From Enterobacter quasihormaechei (GTDB lineage: Bacteria > Pseudomonadota > Gammaproteobacteria > Enterobacterales > Enterobacteriaceae): DNA of 64,000 bases. Where the stretch lies: NCBI RefSeq assembly GCF_004331385.1, contig NZ_SJON01000007.1, positions 62,001 to 126,000 on the forward strand, written 5' to 3'. Of the stretch, positions 36,643 through 45,029 are shown piece after piece. Both the position numbers and the translations under genes were made by a program. Below the pieces are notes generated by a model. It was not told where the DNA came from. It searched no databases and worked only from the letters and a program-made list of their open reading frames with translations. The stretch's first letter is position 1; each line of letters begins with the position of its first letter.

Positions 36643-38577
36643 ATGTTTCAGGACAACCCGCTGCTTGCGCAGCTTAAACAGCAACTGCATTCCCAGACGC
36701 CGCGTGCAGAAGGGGTCGTAAAAGCCACGGAAAAGGGCTTTGGCTTTCTGGAAGTTGACGGACAAAAGAGCTACTTCATTCCGCCTCCTCAGATGAAGAA
36801 AGTGATGCATGGCGACCGCATTTCGGCCGTTATTCATACCGAAAAGGAACGAGAGTCTGCCGAGCCGGAAGCACTGATCGAACCTTTCCTGACCCGCTTT
36901 GTCGGGAAAGTGCATAAAAAAGACGATCGTCTCTCTATCGTGCCGGATCATCCTCTCCTGAAAGAGGCTATTCCGTGCCGCGCCGCGCGTGGCGTTGAGC
37001 ATGATTTTGTAGAGGGTGACTGGGCCGTTGCTGAGATGCGCCGTCATCCGTTAAAAGGCGATCGCGGCTTTTACGCCGAACTGACCCAGTTCATCACCTT
37101 TGGCGACGATCACTTCGTGCCGTGGTGGGTGACGCTGGCGCGCCATAACCTGGAAAAAGAGGCGCCGGATGGCGTGGCGACAGAAATGCAGGACGAGGGC
37201 CTGGAGCGTCGCGATCTGACCGGGCTGGACTTTGTCACCATCGACAGCGCCAGCACCGAGGATATGGACGACGCGCTGTACGCGGAAGAAGCCGCGGATG
37301 GCAAACTGCATTTGACCGTTGCCATCGCCGACCCTACCGCATGGATTGTCGAAGGCAGCAAGCTGGACGAGATGGCCAAAGTGCGTTCGTTCACCAACTA
37401 CCTGCCGGGCTTCAACATCCCGATGCTGCCGCGCGAACTTTCTGACGACCTCTGCTCCCTGCGTCCCCATGAAGTGCGTCCAGTACTGGCGTGCCGCATG
37501 ACCATCGCGGCTGACGGTACCATTGAAGAAGATATCGAATTCTTCGCCGCCACCATCGAATCCAAAGCCAAGCTGGCCTATGACAACGTCTCCAACTGGC
37601 TGGAGAACACCGGTAACTGGACACCTGACTCTGAGAATATTGCCGCGCAAATTCGCCTGCTGCACCGCGTCTGCCTGAGCCGCAGCGAATGGCGTCAGAC
37701 CCACGCGCTGGTCTTCAAGGATCGCCCAGACTACCGTTTCGTGCTGGGTGAAAAAGGCGAAGTGCTGAACATCGTCGCTGAGCCACGCCGTATTGCCAAC
37801 CGCATCGTTGAAGAAGCGATGATTTCCGCCAACATTTGTGCCGCACGCGTGCTGCGCGACAAATTAGGCTTTGGCATTTACAACGTGCACACCGGGTTCG
37901 ATCCGGCGAACACCGAAGCGCTGGCTGCCCTGCTGAAAACCCATGACGTACACGTTGATCCTGAGGAAGTGCTGACCCTGCAAGGTTTTTGCAAACTGCG
38001 CCGCGAGCTGGACGCGCAGCCGTCAGGGTTCCTTGACAGCCGTATTCGCCGTTTCCAGTCCTTCGCGGAAATCAGCACCGAGCCAGGCCCGCACTTTGGT
38101 CTCGGCCTTGAGGCGTACGCTACCTGGACCTCCCCGATCCGTAAGTACGGCGACATGGTTAACCATCGTCTGTTGAAAGCGATCGTTAAAGGGGAATCCG
38201 TTGCCCGCCCACAGGATGATACGACGTTGCAGATGGCAGAGCGTCGCCGTCTGAACCGTATGGCGGAGCGTGATGTCGGTGACTGGTTATACGCGCGCTT
38301 CCTGAATGATAAGGCGGGAACTGACACCCGTTTCCCGGCTGAAATTATCGACATCAGCCGAGGCGGTATGCGCGTACGTCTGGTGGATAATGGCGCCGTA
38401 GCCTTTATCCCTGCCCCGTTCCTGCATGCCGTTCGCGACGAGTTGGTTTGCAGCCAGGAAAACGGGACCGTGCAAATTAAAGGCGAAACGGTTTATAAGG
38501 TCACTGACGTGATTGATGTCACCATCGCTGAAGTTCGTATGGAAACCCGCAGCATTATCGCGCGCCCTGTCGCCTGA
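36643..38577 (+). CDS. rnb: RNase II
   Basis: This is the main hydrolytic 3'-5' exoribonuclease, degrading single-stranded RNA. Its 644 residues equal the E. coli length. Order: two cold-shock domains ([18 protein letters not shown] near residue 24), the RNB catalytic domain with its acidic cluster in [14 protein letters not shown] (about 200-213), and a C-terminal S1 domain. It follows yciW by 88 bp. In E. coli the next gene, pdeR (gmr), affects RNase II stability; here only its 3' end survives. Confidence 0.97.
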   Translation: MFQDNPLLAQLKQQLHSQTPRAEGVVKATEKGFGFLEVDGQKSYFIPPPQMKKVMHGDRISAVIHTEKERESAEPEALIEPFLTRFVGKVHKKDDRLSIVPDHPLLKEAIPCRAARGVEHDFVEGDWAVAEMRRHPLKGDRGFYAELTQFITFGDDHFVPWWVTLARHNLEKEAPDGVATEMQDEGLERRDLTGLDFVTIDSASTEDMDDALYAEEAADGKLHLTVAIADPTAWIVEGSKLDEMAKVRSFTNYLPGFNIPMLPRELSDDLCSLRPHEVRPVLACRMTIAADGTIEEDIEFFAATIESKAKLAYDNVSNWLENTGNWTPDSENIAAQIRLLHRVCLSRSEWRQTHALVFKDRPDYRFVLGEKGEVLNIVAEPRRIANRIVEEAMISANICAARVLRDKLGFGIYNVHTGFDPANTEALAALLKTHDVHVDPEEVLTLQGFCKLRRELDAQPSGFLDSRIRRFQSFAEISTEPGPHFGLGLEAYATWTSPIRKYGDMVNHRLLKAIVKGESVARPQDDTTLQMAERRRLNRMAERDVGDWLYARFLNDKAGTDTRFPAEIIDISRGGMRVRLVDNGAVAFIPAPFLHAVRDELVCSQENGTVQIKGETVYKVTDVIDVTIAEVRMETRSIIARPVA

Positions 38578-38591
38578 TAATCACCTGGAAT

Positions 38592-38620
38592 ATCGGCCAT
38601 CTTCTGAACGGATGGCCGAT
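38592..38620 (+). terminator. Hairpin after rnb
   Basis: ATCGGCCATC and GATGGCCGAT form a 10-bp stem with a 9-nt loop. The following sequence is pyrimidine-rich but has no clear T-run, so termination may be partial. Confidence 0.55.
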
Positions 38621-38698
38621 ACTTCTCTCCCGTACTCTCTCCCGCAAAATTATCGTTTTTACTCACACTTTTCAGTATCCCACCGCCATGTATACCGC

Positions 38699-38839
38699 GG
38701 GGTGGAGAGCGCGAAAGAAGACGCCTTTCTGACGAAGAACGGCGTCAACGAACGGCAGGGTTATCTTTTTGCTCAGCCCATGCCTGCTGCCGAATTCGAA
38801 CGATGGCTAAAGCACTATCAGGCCAGGAATGCCCGTTAG
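38699..38839 (+). pseudogene. pdeR: 3' remnant of pdeR (c-di-GMP phosphodiesterase, EAL domain)
   Basis: The open frame ending at 38839 contains GVESAKEDAFLTKNGVNERQ followed by GYLFAQPMPAAEFERW. From memory this matches the extreme C-terminus of E. coli PdeR/YciR/Gmr almost residue for residue. That gene, about 660 codons, sits directly after rnb in E. coli. Only about 46 codons remain here. The 120 bp before it show no resemblance to the rest of PdeR, and the GGDEF, PAS and the EAL catalytic parts are gone. An ATG at 38612 keeps the frame open, but I do not believe it makes a functional protein. Confidence 0.8.
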
Positions 38840-38995
38840 CGCCGTTTTACACTAATCCCCCCTGGAACCCGCAGCCTAAGGGTTTACATTTCTCACTTTC
38901 ATTTAACGAATTTGGTTATTGCATTTTTTACCTTCTCTTTTGAATCAATTTTCTGCATCATTGATAATATTAACTTTTCGCTTCAGGGTGAGCTT

Positions 38996-39178
38996 ATGTC
39001 TAACATTGATGCAGCAGCCGTGGCACAGCGTATCGATACCGTGCTGAATATTCTTGTCGCGGGCGATTATCACTCTGCTATCCGTAATCTTGAGATCCTC
39101 AAGTCTGAACTGCTGGCTGAGAACGGCGCCGATAACGCACCAGACTCCACTCAACCAAAAGCCCCGTGGGAAGTGTAA
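38996..39178 (+). CDS. yciZ: YciZ, small conserved protein (UPF0509)
   Basis: A 60-residue acidic protein: [20 protein letters not shown] is the family's conserved core, and it ends KAPWEV. The ATG at 38996 follows AGGGTGAGCTT; an in-frame ATG at 38912 is further away and gives a hydrophobic, non-conserved extension. Position before yciT matches E. coli. Function unknown. Confidence 0.88.
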   Translation: MSNIDAAAVAQRIDTVLNILVAGDYHSAIRNLEILKSELLAENGADNAPDSTQPKAPWEV

Positions 39179-39215
39179 CCACGTCTTTTCCGCCTTTGTC
39201 TTTTAAATGGATGCT

Positions 39216-39968
39216 ATGAATTCCCGACAACAAATCATTTTGCAGATGGTGATCGATCAGGGACGCGTTAGCGTGGTCGATCTCGCTAAAGCCACCGGCG
39301 TTTCTGAAGTCACCATCCGTCAGGATCTGAATCTTCTGGAAAAACAGAGCTACCTGCGTCGTGCGCACGGTTATGCCGTTCCACTGGACAGTGACGACGT
39401 CGAAACCCGCATGATGAACAATTATGCGCTCAAGCGGGAGCTTGCGGAGTTTGCGGCATCCTTAGTGAATAACGGTGAGACCGTCTTTATTGAAAATGGC
39501 AGCAGCAACGCCCTTCTGGCACGCACGCTTGCCGATCAAAAAGACATTACCATCATCACCGTAAGCAGCTATATCGCCCACCTGTTGAAGGAAACTCGCT
39601 GCGAGGTGATCCTGCTGGGCGGTATTTACCAGAAGAAAAGCGAAAGCATGGTCGGGCCTTTAACGCGTCAATACGTTCAGCAGGTTCACTTCAGCAAAGC
39701 CTTTATTGGTATTGACGGCTGGCAGCCTGACACCGGTTTTACCGGCCGCGACATGATGCGCTCCGATGTGGTTAACGCCGTGCTCGCCAAAGAGTGTGAA
39801 GCGATTGTGCTGACCGACAGCTCTAAGTTTGGCGCAGTGCACCCGTATACGATGGGGCCTGCTTCGCGCTTCAGCCGCGTAATTACGGATGAGCGCTTGC
39901 GCGAGGAATACCGCCAGCAATTAGAACAGGACGGCCTGACTGTTGATATTGTGAAAAAAACGGCCTGA
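39216..39968 (+). CDS. yciT: YciT, DeoR-family regulator
   Basis: A 250-residue DeoR-type repressor. The N-terminal winged helix-turn-helix reads [20 protein letters not shown], followed by the sugar-phosphate-isomerase-like sensor domain with [13 protein letters not shown] and [16 protein letters not shown]. The E. coli orthologue is described as an osmolarity-linked regulator. The ATG at 39216 (MNSRQQ) agrees with E. coli; another ATG three codons upstream is equally open. It precedes osmB. Confidence 0.9.
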   Translation: MNSRQQIILQMVIDQGRVSVVDLAKATGVSEVTIRQDLNLLEKQSYLRRAHGYAVPLDSDDVETRMMNNYALKRELAEFAASLVNNGETVFIENGSSNALLARTLADQKDITIITVSSYIAHLLKETRCEVILLGGIYQKKSESMVGPLTRQYVQQVHFSKAFIGIDGWQPDTGFTGRDMMRSDVVNAVLAKECEAIVLTDSSKFGAVHPYTMGPASRFSRVITDERLREEYRQQLEQDGLTVDIVKKTA

Positions 39969-40149
39969 TTATCCTGTTGCGCCCGAATAAAGGGCGCACT
40001 TAAACCATTCTCTGAGATTATTCCGATCCCTCCTTTAAGAGTTTTTACCTGTTGAAACCTTTCTAAATACGTACAATTAATATTAGCGATATAACAGGAA
40101 GTGACTATCACCTGCGTGATGATGAAACGCCTGCGCGACCAGCTTTCAC

Positions 40150-40192
40150 GGAAACAGAATTTAGGTATGAATATTGTCTATACTTAATATGC
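40150..40192 (+). promoter_or_regulatory. Stress (sigma-S type) promoter of osmB
   Basis: A CTATACTT element (40178-40185) is the favoured -10 of sigma-S promoters, with the start expected near 40191. An AT-rich stretch (TTTAGGTATGAATATTG) lies just upstream, where Rcs control acts in E. coli. A weak -35 is compatible with sigma-S. Confidence 0.6.
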
Positions 40193-40230
40193 ACTCCTTT
40201 CCGTGAATCGATAATTCAGGAGAAAGTATT

Positions 40231-40449
40231 ATGACCTTTACCAGCAAAAAATTAGCCGCCGCTGTTCTGGCAATCACTGTAGCAATGTCCCTGAGCGCTT
40301 GCTCTAACTGGTCTAAACGTGACCGTAACACCGCAATTGGTGCCGGTGCTGGTGCGCTTGGTGGTGCAGTGTTAACGGATGGTAGTACGCTGGGTACTTT
40401 AGGTGGTGCTGCCGTAGGTGGTGTTATCGGGCACCAGGTGGGCAAATAA
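40231..40449 (+). CDS. osmB: OsmB, osmotically inducible lipoprotein
   Basis: A 72-residue lipoprotein. The signal peptide ends at the lipobox LSAC (Cys24). The mature part is rich in Gly and Ala (AIGAGAGALGGAVLTDGSTL), as in glycine-zipper proteins that insert in membranes. AGGAGAAAGT precedes the start. It is induced by high osmolarity and in stationary phase in E. coli. Confidence 0.95.
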   Translation: MTFTSKKLAAAVLAITVAMSLSACSNWSKRDRNTAIGAGAGALGGAVLTDGSTLGTLGGAAVGGVIGHQVGK

Positions 40450-40523
40450 TCACCATAACGGTTCTCACCGGTATAATAATATATTTTGTATTTTCAGGTC
40501 TGACTTACGCACGTAAAAAAAAA

Positions 40524-40547
40524 GAGCCACGGCAATGTCCGTGGCTC
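40524..40547. terminator. Bidirectional terminator between osmB and yciH
   Basis: GAGCCACGG pairs with CCGTGGCTC around a 6-nt loop. A run of nine A on the left gives a strong T-run for pyrF-yciH on the minus strand; ATTTATTTT on the right serves osmB. Confidence 0.9.
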
Positions 40548-40554
40548 ATTTATT

Positions 40555-40881
40555 TTAACCGCCCGCCAGTTTGACTTTCATGCCTTTGGCTTCCAGCAGC
40601 GATTTAATTAAATCGCGTTTATCGCCCTGAATTTCAATAATGCCGTCTTTCACTGCCCCACCGCATCCGCATTTCTTTTTAAGCTCAGCGGCAAGTTTTA
40701 CCAGCTCTGCATCATCCAGATCGACGCCGGTGACCAGGCAAACGCCTTTGCCCTTTCTGCCGCTGGTCTGGCGCTGGATCCGCACGATGCCGTCGCCTTT
40801 CGGGCGTTCCGCTTTCTCTTTTGGCTCTTCGATGCGCCCGGTATCCGTTGAATAGACCAGACGACTGTTAGCGTCACGCAT
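40555..40881 (-). CDS. yciH: YciH, SUI1/eIF1-like translation factor
   Basis: A 108-residue protein with a SUI1 domain (KGVCLVTGVDLDDAELVKLA, then KKKCGCGGAVKDGIIEIQGD). Related to eukaryotic eIF1; in E. coli it affects translation initiation fidelity and stress responses. It shares one base with the pyrF stop codon and is cotranscribed with it. Confidence 0.95.
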   Translation of the reverse strand: MRDANSRLVYSTDTGRIEEPKEKAERPKGDGIVRIQRQTSGRKGKGVCLVTGVDLDDAELVKLAAELKKKCGCGGAVKDGIIEIQGDKRDLIKSLLEAKGMKVKLAGG

Positions 40882-41618
40882 TATGCCCCCTTTTTCAGTG
40901 ATGCATTAATCGCTTTCAGGGTCTCTGCCGGATGAGCAGATTGCGTCACCGGGCGACCAATCACCATATAGTCTACACCCGCGCCCAGCGCCTGCTCTGG
41001 CGTCATGATGCGTCGCTGATCCCCTGACTCACTGCCCGCCGGACGAATACCCGGCGTCACCAGCTTAAAGTCGCGGCCTAACTCAGTTTTGAAGCGAACC
41101 GCCTCCTGAGCGGAACAGACCACCCCATCTAGCCCACACTGTTGCGTGAGGCGAGCGAGACGCTCCGCATGTTCGGCAGGTGACAACGTCACACCCAGGT
41201 CGCGCAGGTCGGATTCATCCATACTGGTCAGGACGGTGACGGCGATCAGAAGCGGTGCGTCATTGCCATACGGCATCAGCGCTTCGCGCGCCGCTGTCAT
41301 CATCCGTGCCCCGCCGGAAGCATGAACGTTAACCATCCACACTCCCAGTTCAGCCGCCGCAGCAACGGCGTGCGCAGTGGTATTAGGAATATCGTGAAAT
41401 TTCAGGTCGAGGAAAACGTCGAAACCACGCTGGTGCAGATCGCGAACGATTTGCGGGCCGAACAGCGTAAACATCTCTTTGCCGACTTTCAGACGGCAGT
41501 CGCGGGGATCAATACCATCAACAAAGGCCAGTGCGGCGTCACGGTTATTGTAATCCAGAGCAACAACAACGGGAGAATCGGTAACTACGCGGGAAGTGGA
41601 GGAAGTAACAGACGTCAT
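40881..41618 (-). CDS. pyrF: PyrF, orotidine 5'-phosphate decarboxylase
   Basis: This enzyme catalyses the last step of UMP synthesis. Its 245 residues equal the E. coli length. The catalytic DxKxxD signature is in [12 protein letters not shown], and the phosphate-binding loop is VTPGIRP with VIGRPVTQS near the C-terminus. It is followed directly by yciH. It lies downstream of lapAB on the same strand with a 185-bp gap, so it probably has its own promoter. Confidence 0.97.
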   Translation of the reverse strand: MTSVTSSTSRVVTDSPVVVALDYNNRDAALAFVDGIDPRDCRLKVGKEMFTLFGPQIVRDLHQRGFDVFLDLKFHDIPNTTAHAVAAAAELGVWMVNVHASGGARMMTAAREALMPYGNDAPLLIAVTVLTSMDESDLRDLGVTLSPAEHAERLARLTQQCGLDGVVCSAQEAVRFKTELGRDFKLVTPGIRPAGSESGDQRRIMTPEQALGAGVDYMVIGRPVTQSAHPAETLKAINASLKKGA

Positions 41619-41803
41619 GACCAGCCCTTTTCGTCTATGGGCGCACAGCGGCGCGGAACAGATAAACGGCGTGCATTCTACCTGCCATCGGCATAAATGA
41701 ACAGAATCGAATGCTTTTCCTGCTGAACCACAGAACGCACGGTGCTGACGGCATGAATTTAGTTATTAGTATGTTGTAACTAAAATGAGGTGTTTTAAAA
41801 AAT

Positions 41804-42973
41804 TCACTGCCCGTCCAGACCACGGATTGGCTTAATGGTGGACCACGCTCGGCATGAAGGGCAATGCCAGTAGAGCGAGTAAGCGGTAAAGCCACATTTC
41901 TGGCAGCGATAGCGCGGTTTACTCCGCACCTGCTCGCCCACCATGTCTCGCAGCACCATCAGGCTCTCTTTAGCGCGCCCCTCTTCTGCATCGTTAAGGT
42001 GGTAATCCATCAGCTTGTGGAAGACGCGCATCGTCGGATGGCGCTGCAACTGACGGGTAATATACACCTGGGCGGTATCACTCCCTTCGTGCTGTTCAAC
42101 GACGTCGGACAGCATCAGCTCGGCGGTAGCCCCGGTGTTCTCTTCAACGCAGCGGCGCAAAAACGCAACCCATTCATCCTGCTTACCTAACTGCTGATAG
42201 CAGGTTTGCAGCATTTCCAGCGTTTCGCTGACCAGCTCTTTGTCCTGATCGATAACGCGAAGCAGGCTTTCCACCGCTTTAGCGTAATCACCGTTTGCCA
42301 TAAAGACCCGCCCCATCATGATCGAGATGCGGGCGCTGTTGCGATCGGCCGCGGCGCCTTTCTTGAGCAATGCCATGGCTTTATCCATGTCATCGCTACC
42401 CATTTGCTGAAGGGCCAGTTCGCAGTAAAAGTGGGCAATCTCAACGCGCTGTTTGTCTTTGCCGAGTTTGACCAGCCGTTCAGCGGTATCAATCGCTTTT
42501 TGCCAGTCGCTGGTAGCCTGGTAGATTTGCAGAAGCTGCTGAAGCGCACCGATACGGAAATCGGTCTCATCCACCAGCTGGGAGAACATGTCTTCAGCGC
42601 GATCGTAAAGCCCCGCCGCCATGTAATCTCTGCCCAACTGCTGCACGGCCAGCAACCGTTGCTCATAGGTCAACGACGCGCTTTCCATCAGGGTCTGGTG
42701 GATACGGATGGCACGGTCAACCTCTCCGCGCGAGCGGAACAGGTTTCCCAGGGTGAGATGCGCCTCTACGGTGCCGGTATCCTCTTTGAGCATGTCGAGG
42801 AACAGATCGACCGCTTTATCCTGCTGATTGCTCAGCAGGAAGTTCACCCCCGCAACGTAGTCACGAGAGAGTCGGTTTGCTTCATCCTGTTTTGTTTGTT
42901 GCGCGCTTCTGCGGCCCATATACCAGCCATAGGCTGCGGCGACAGGCAAAAGCAGAAACAACAACTCCAGCAT
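41804..42973 (-). CDS. lapB: LapB (YciM), lipopolysaccharide assembly protein B
   Basis: A 389-residue inner-membrane-anchored protein. It has an N-terminal membrane helix (MLELLFLLLPVAAAYGWYMG), an array of TPR repeats over residues about 40-330, and a C-terminal rubredoxin-like metal site (CQKCGFTAYSLYWHCPSCRA). With FtsH it directs turnover of LpxC and so balances lipid A synthesis. It starts 6 bp after lapA. Confidence 0.96.
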   Translation of the reverse strand: MLELLFLLLPVAAAYGWYMGRRSAQQTKQDEANRLSRDYVAGVNFLLSNQQDKAVDLFLDMLKEDTGTVEAHLTLGNLFRSRGEVDRAIRIHQTLMESASLTYEQRLLAVQQLGRDYMAAGLYDRAEDMFSQLVDETDFRIGALQQLLQIYQATSDWQKAIDTAERLVKLGKDKQRVEIAHFYCELALQQMGSDDMDKAMALLKKGAAADRNSARISIMMGRVFMANGDYAKAVESLLRVIDQDKELVSETLEMLQTCYQQLGKQDEWVAFLRRCVEENTGATAELMLSDVVEQHEGSDTAQVYITRQLQRHPTMRVFHKLMDYHLNDAEEGRAKESLMVLRDMVGEQVRSKPRYRCQKCGFTAYSLYWHCPSCRAWSTIKPIRGLDGQ

Positions 42974-42979
42974 ATTCGA

Positions 42980-43288
42980 TTATTCCTTGACTACCGGCAC
43001 ACCAGAGCTCGCCGGAATGTCAGTCGCAGGCGTAAGTTGATGTTCAAGTCGTTTAATTTTACGTTCAGCGCGAACAAGAGAAACACGAACCTTAAGCCAG
43101 AACAGGCCGCATACGAGCCAGCCAATGACAAAACCCGCTGCGAACAACACGGCAAGCAGGCTCGACACCCGGTACTCGCCCTGCGCCAGCAGATAGTTGA
43201 AACTGACCTGTTGATCGTTTTGCGCGCCCAATGTGACTGAAATGACAAAAATCGCCAGTACCAGTAAGAAAATGAGTAAATATTTCAC
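42980..43288 (-). CDS. lapA: LapA (YciS), lipopolysaccharide assembly protein A
   Basis: A 102-residue inner-membrane protein with two membrane helices (residues 2-20 and 42-63) and a short charged tail. The start codon is GTG, preceded by GGGAAG. It is cotranscribed with lapB and, in E. coli, belongs to a heat-shock-controlled unit. Confidence 0.94.
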   Translation of the reverse strand: MKYLLIFLLVLAIFVISVTLGAQNDQQVSFNYLLAQGEYRVSSLLAVLFAAGFVIGWLVCGLFWLKVRVSLVRAERKIKRLEHQLTPATDIPASSGVPVVKE

Positions 43289-43436
43289 ATGACTTCCCGT
43301 TATGTGGTTCGAGCGTATAAAGCGTGTTCAACTCACTGCAATCAGCCTTATAAGCTACCATTTTAGTGGCGGGCGCGAAATGGAAAAAGTGACGCGCCCT
43401 TCATGGATTTATGGTCAAATTGCGGAATATCAACCT

Positions 43437-44204
43437 TCAGGTTCCGCCAGACTCCCTTTCGGCTATTTCTTGCTCCTCTTGCGGCGGCGGCGTCAGTGGT
43501 CCACAAAAACGTTGTGCAAGCCAGGTCGCCAGCGTCACCAGTATCCACGAGATCAGCGTTGCCACCACCAAATCACGCGGCCAGTGCATCCCGAGCAGCA
43601 TTCGGCTGCCCATTACGCCTGTCGCCCAGACAAGCAAAATCGCAATCGTGAGGGTACGCCGACGCGGCCACAGAAGCCCCACGCCGAGTAACGCCCAGCT
43701 GGCAGCAAACATTGTATGACCGGAAGGAAAGGCAAAGCCGGTCTCTTTTTGCCAGTGTTTGCGTAAAAAGGCCGGGATATCCTGCTGTTCCGCAAGCTGT
43801 TCTTTCACCAGCGCCCCGCGATCCTTACGCTTTAAAGTGTAGAACTCATCTACCGGAATATGGTGCGTTTTTTCCAGCCAGACAACAAAGGGACGGGGCT
43901 CCTGCACGCGATCCTTCACCCATGACTTCACACCCTGCCCCACAAGAATGGCGCCACCGAGAATGGCAAACAGCACCAGCGCCGCGCGAAGGCGAAAGCG
44001 CAGGCACCACAGAAACCATGCACAGAGCAGCACATGCGTAATAATCCCCCACGGCTGGGTAACCGTTTCGGTTATCCAGTATAAGGCTTTCAGCCATGTC
44101 CCGTTATGTCCAGGCTGCCACATCCAGCCGGAGAACCAAACGACAAGGGGTATAACTAGCAATACGGCGGCCCCGGCGGCCGTACGTCTGGCAATTGAAA
44201 GCAT
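43437..44204 (-). CDS. pgpB: PgpB, phosphatidylglycerophosphatase B / undecaprenyl-diphosphate phosphatase
   Basis: A 255-residue multi-spanning PAP2-family phosphatase. The three catalytic motifs are in place: KSWVKDRVQEPRP, FPSGHTMFA, and SRMLLGMHWPRDLV. It dephosphorylates phosphatidylglycerol phosphate and undecaprenyl diphosphate at the periplasmic face. The ATG at 44204 follows AAGGAGAGGAC; the frame continues 11 codons further upstream without a comparable site. It is divergent from ribA. Confidence 0.95.
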   Translation of the reverse strand: MLSIARRTAAGAAVLLVIPLVVWFSGWMWQPGHNGTWLKALYWITETVTQPWGIITHVLLCAWFLWCLRFRLRAALVLFAILGGAILVGQGVKSWVKDRVQEPRPFVVWLEKTHHIPVDEFYTLKRKDRGALVKEQLAEQQDIPAFLRKHWQKETGFAFPSGHTMFAASWALLGVGLLWPRRRTLTIAILLVWATGVMGSRMLLGMHWPRDLVVATLISWILVTLATWLAQRFCGPLTPPPQEEQEIAERESGGT

Positions 44205-44401
44205 GTCCTCTCCTTTTTGACTAAGCACCACAATCATAACTGAATTTCATCATTCTGGTGGATATGTCGGATCGTGCGTTTAACGTCCGTATAGCGTGGT
44301 GGTGATTAGGTGAAGTTGCCGGGCTTGTGGCAAAATAGGCGAATACAGAAAGCAAAATGGGGCACAGGCACGAAACGTGTCAGCCTTCTCTGGAGAATCA
44401 C

Positions 44402-44992
44402 ATGCAGCTTAAACGTGTGGCAGAAGCCAAACTGCCAACCCCATGGGGCGATTTCCTGATGGTGGGTTTTGAAGAACTGGCAACCGGACAAGATCACGTC
44501 GCGCTCGTATACGGTGACATTTCAGGACAGACGCCGGTACTGTCTCGCGTTCATTCAGAGTGTCTGACCGGTGACGCGCTGTTCAGCCTGCGCTGTGACT
44601 GCGGTTTCCAGCTCGAAGCCGCCCTTTCTCATATCGCAGAGGAAGGTCGTGGCGTACTGCTGTATCACCGCCAGGAAGGACGCAATATCGGGCTGCTGAA
44701 TAAAATCCGCGCCTATGCGTTGCAGGATCAGGGCTACGATACGGTCGAAGCCAACCATCAGCTCGGCTTTGCTGCTGACGAGCGCGATTTCACCCTGTGC
44801 GCGGATATGTTCAAGCTGCTGGGCGTGGACGAAGTGCGTCTGTTGACCAACAACCCGAAAAAAGTAGAGATCCTTACTGAAGCGGGCATCAACATCGTTG
44901 AACGCGTGCCGCTGATTGTTGGCCGCAACCCGAAAAACGCGCACTACCTCGATACCAAAGCCGCCAAAATGGGCCATCTGCTGAGCGAGTAA
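44402..44992 (+). CDS. ribA: RibA, GTP cyclohydrolase II
   Basis: This enzyme carries out the first step of riboflavin synthesis from GTP. Its 196 residues match E. coli. Zinc ligands Cys54, Cys65 and Cys67 lie in [20 protein letters not shown], with the catalytic region [17 protein letters not shown] following. The ATG at 44402 has CTCTGGAGAATCAC before it. The gene is monofunctional (no RibB domain) and ends in a strong terminator. Confidence 0.97.
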   Translation: MQLKRVAEAKLPTPWGDFLMVGFEELATGQDHVALVYGDISGQTPVLSRVHSECLTGDALFSLRCDCGFQLEAALSHIAEEGRGVLLYHRQEGRNIGLLNKIRAYALQDQGYDTVEANHQLGFAADERDFTLCADMFKLLGVDEVRLLTNNPKKVEILTEAGINIVERVPLIVGRNPKNAHYLDTKAAKMGHLLSE

Positions 44993-45000
44993 TCGCAAAA

Positions 45001-45022
45001 CGCCCGGCACGTCTGCCGGGCG
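45001..45022. terminator. Bidirectional terminator between ribA and acnA
   Basis: CGCCCGGCA pairs with TGCCGGGCG around CGTC. AAAA precedes and AGTTTTAT follows, so it can serve both convergent genes. Confidence 0.9.
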
Positions 45023-45029
45023 AGTTTTA

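Noticed and set aside
38513-38698. The upstream part of the open frame that contains the pdeR tail
   Set aside because: It overlaps the end of rnb and a hairpin and resembles no part of PdeR; it is only the chance extension of the remnant frame.
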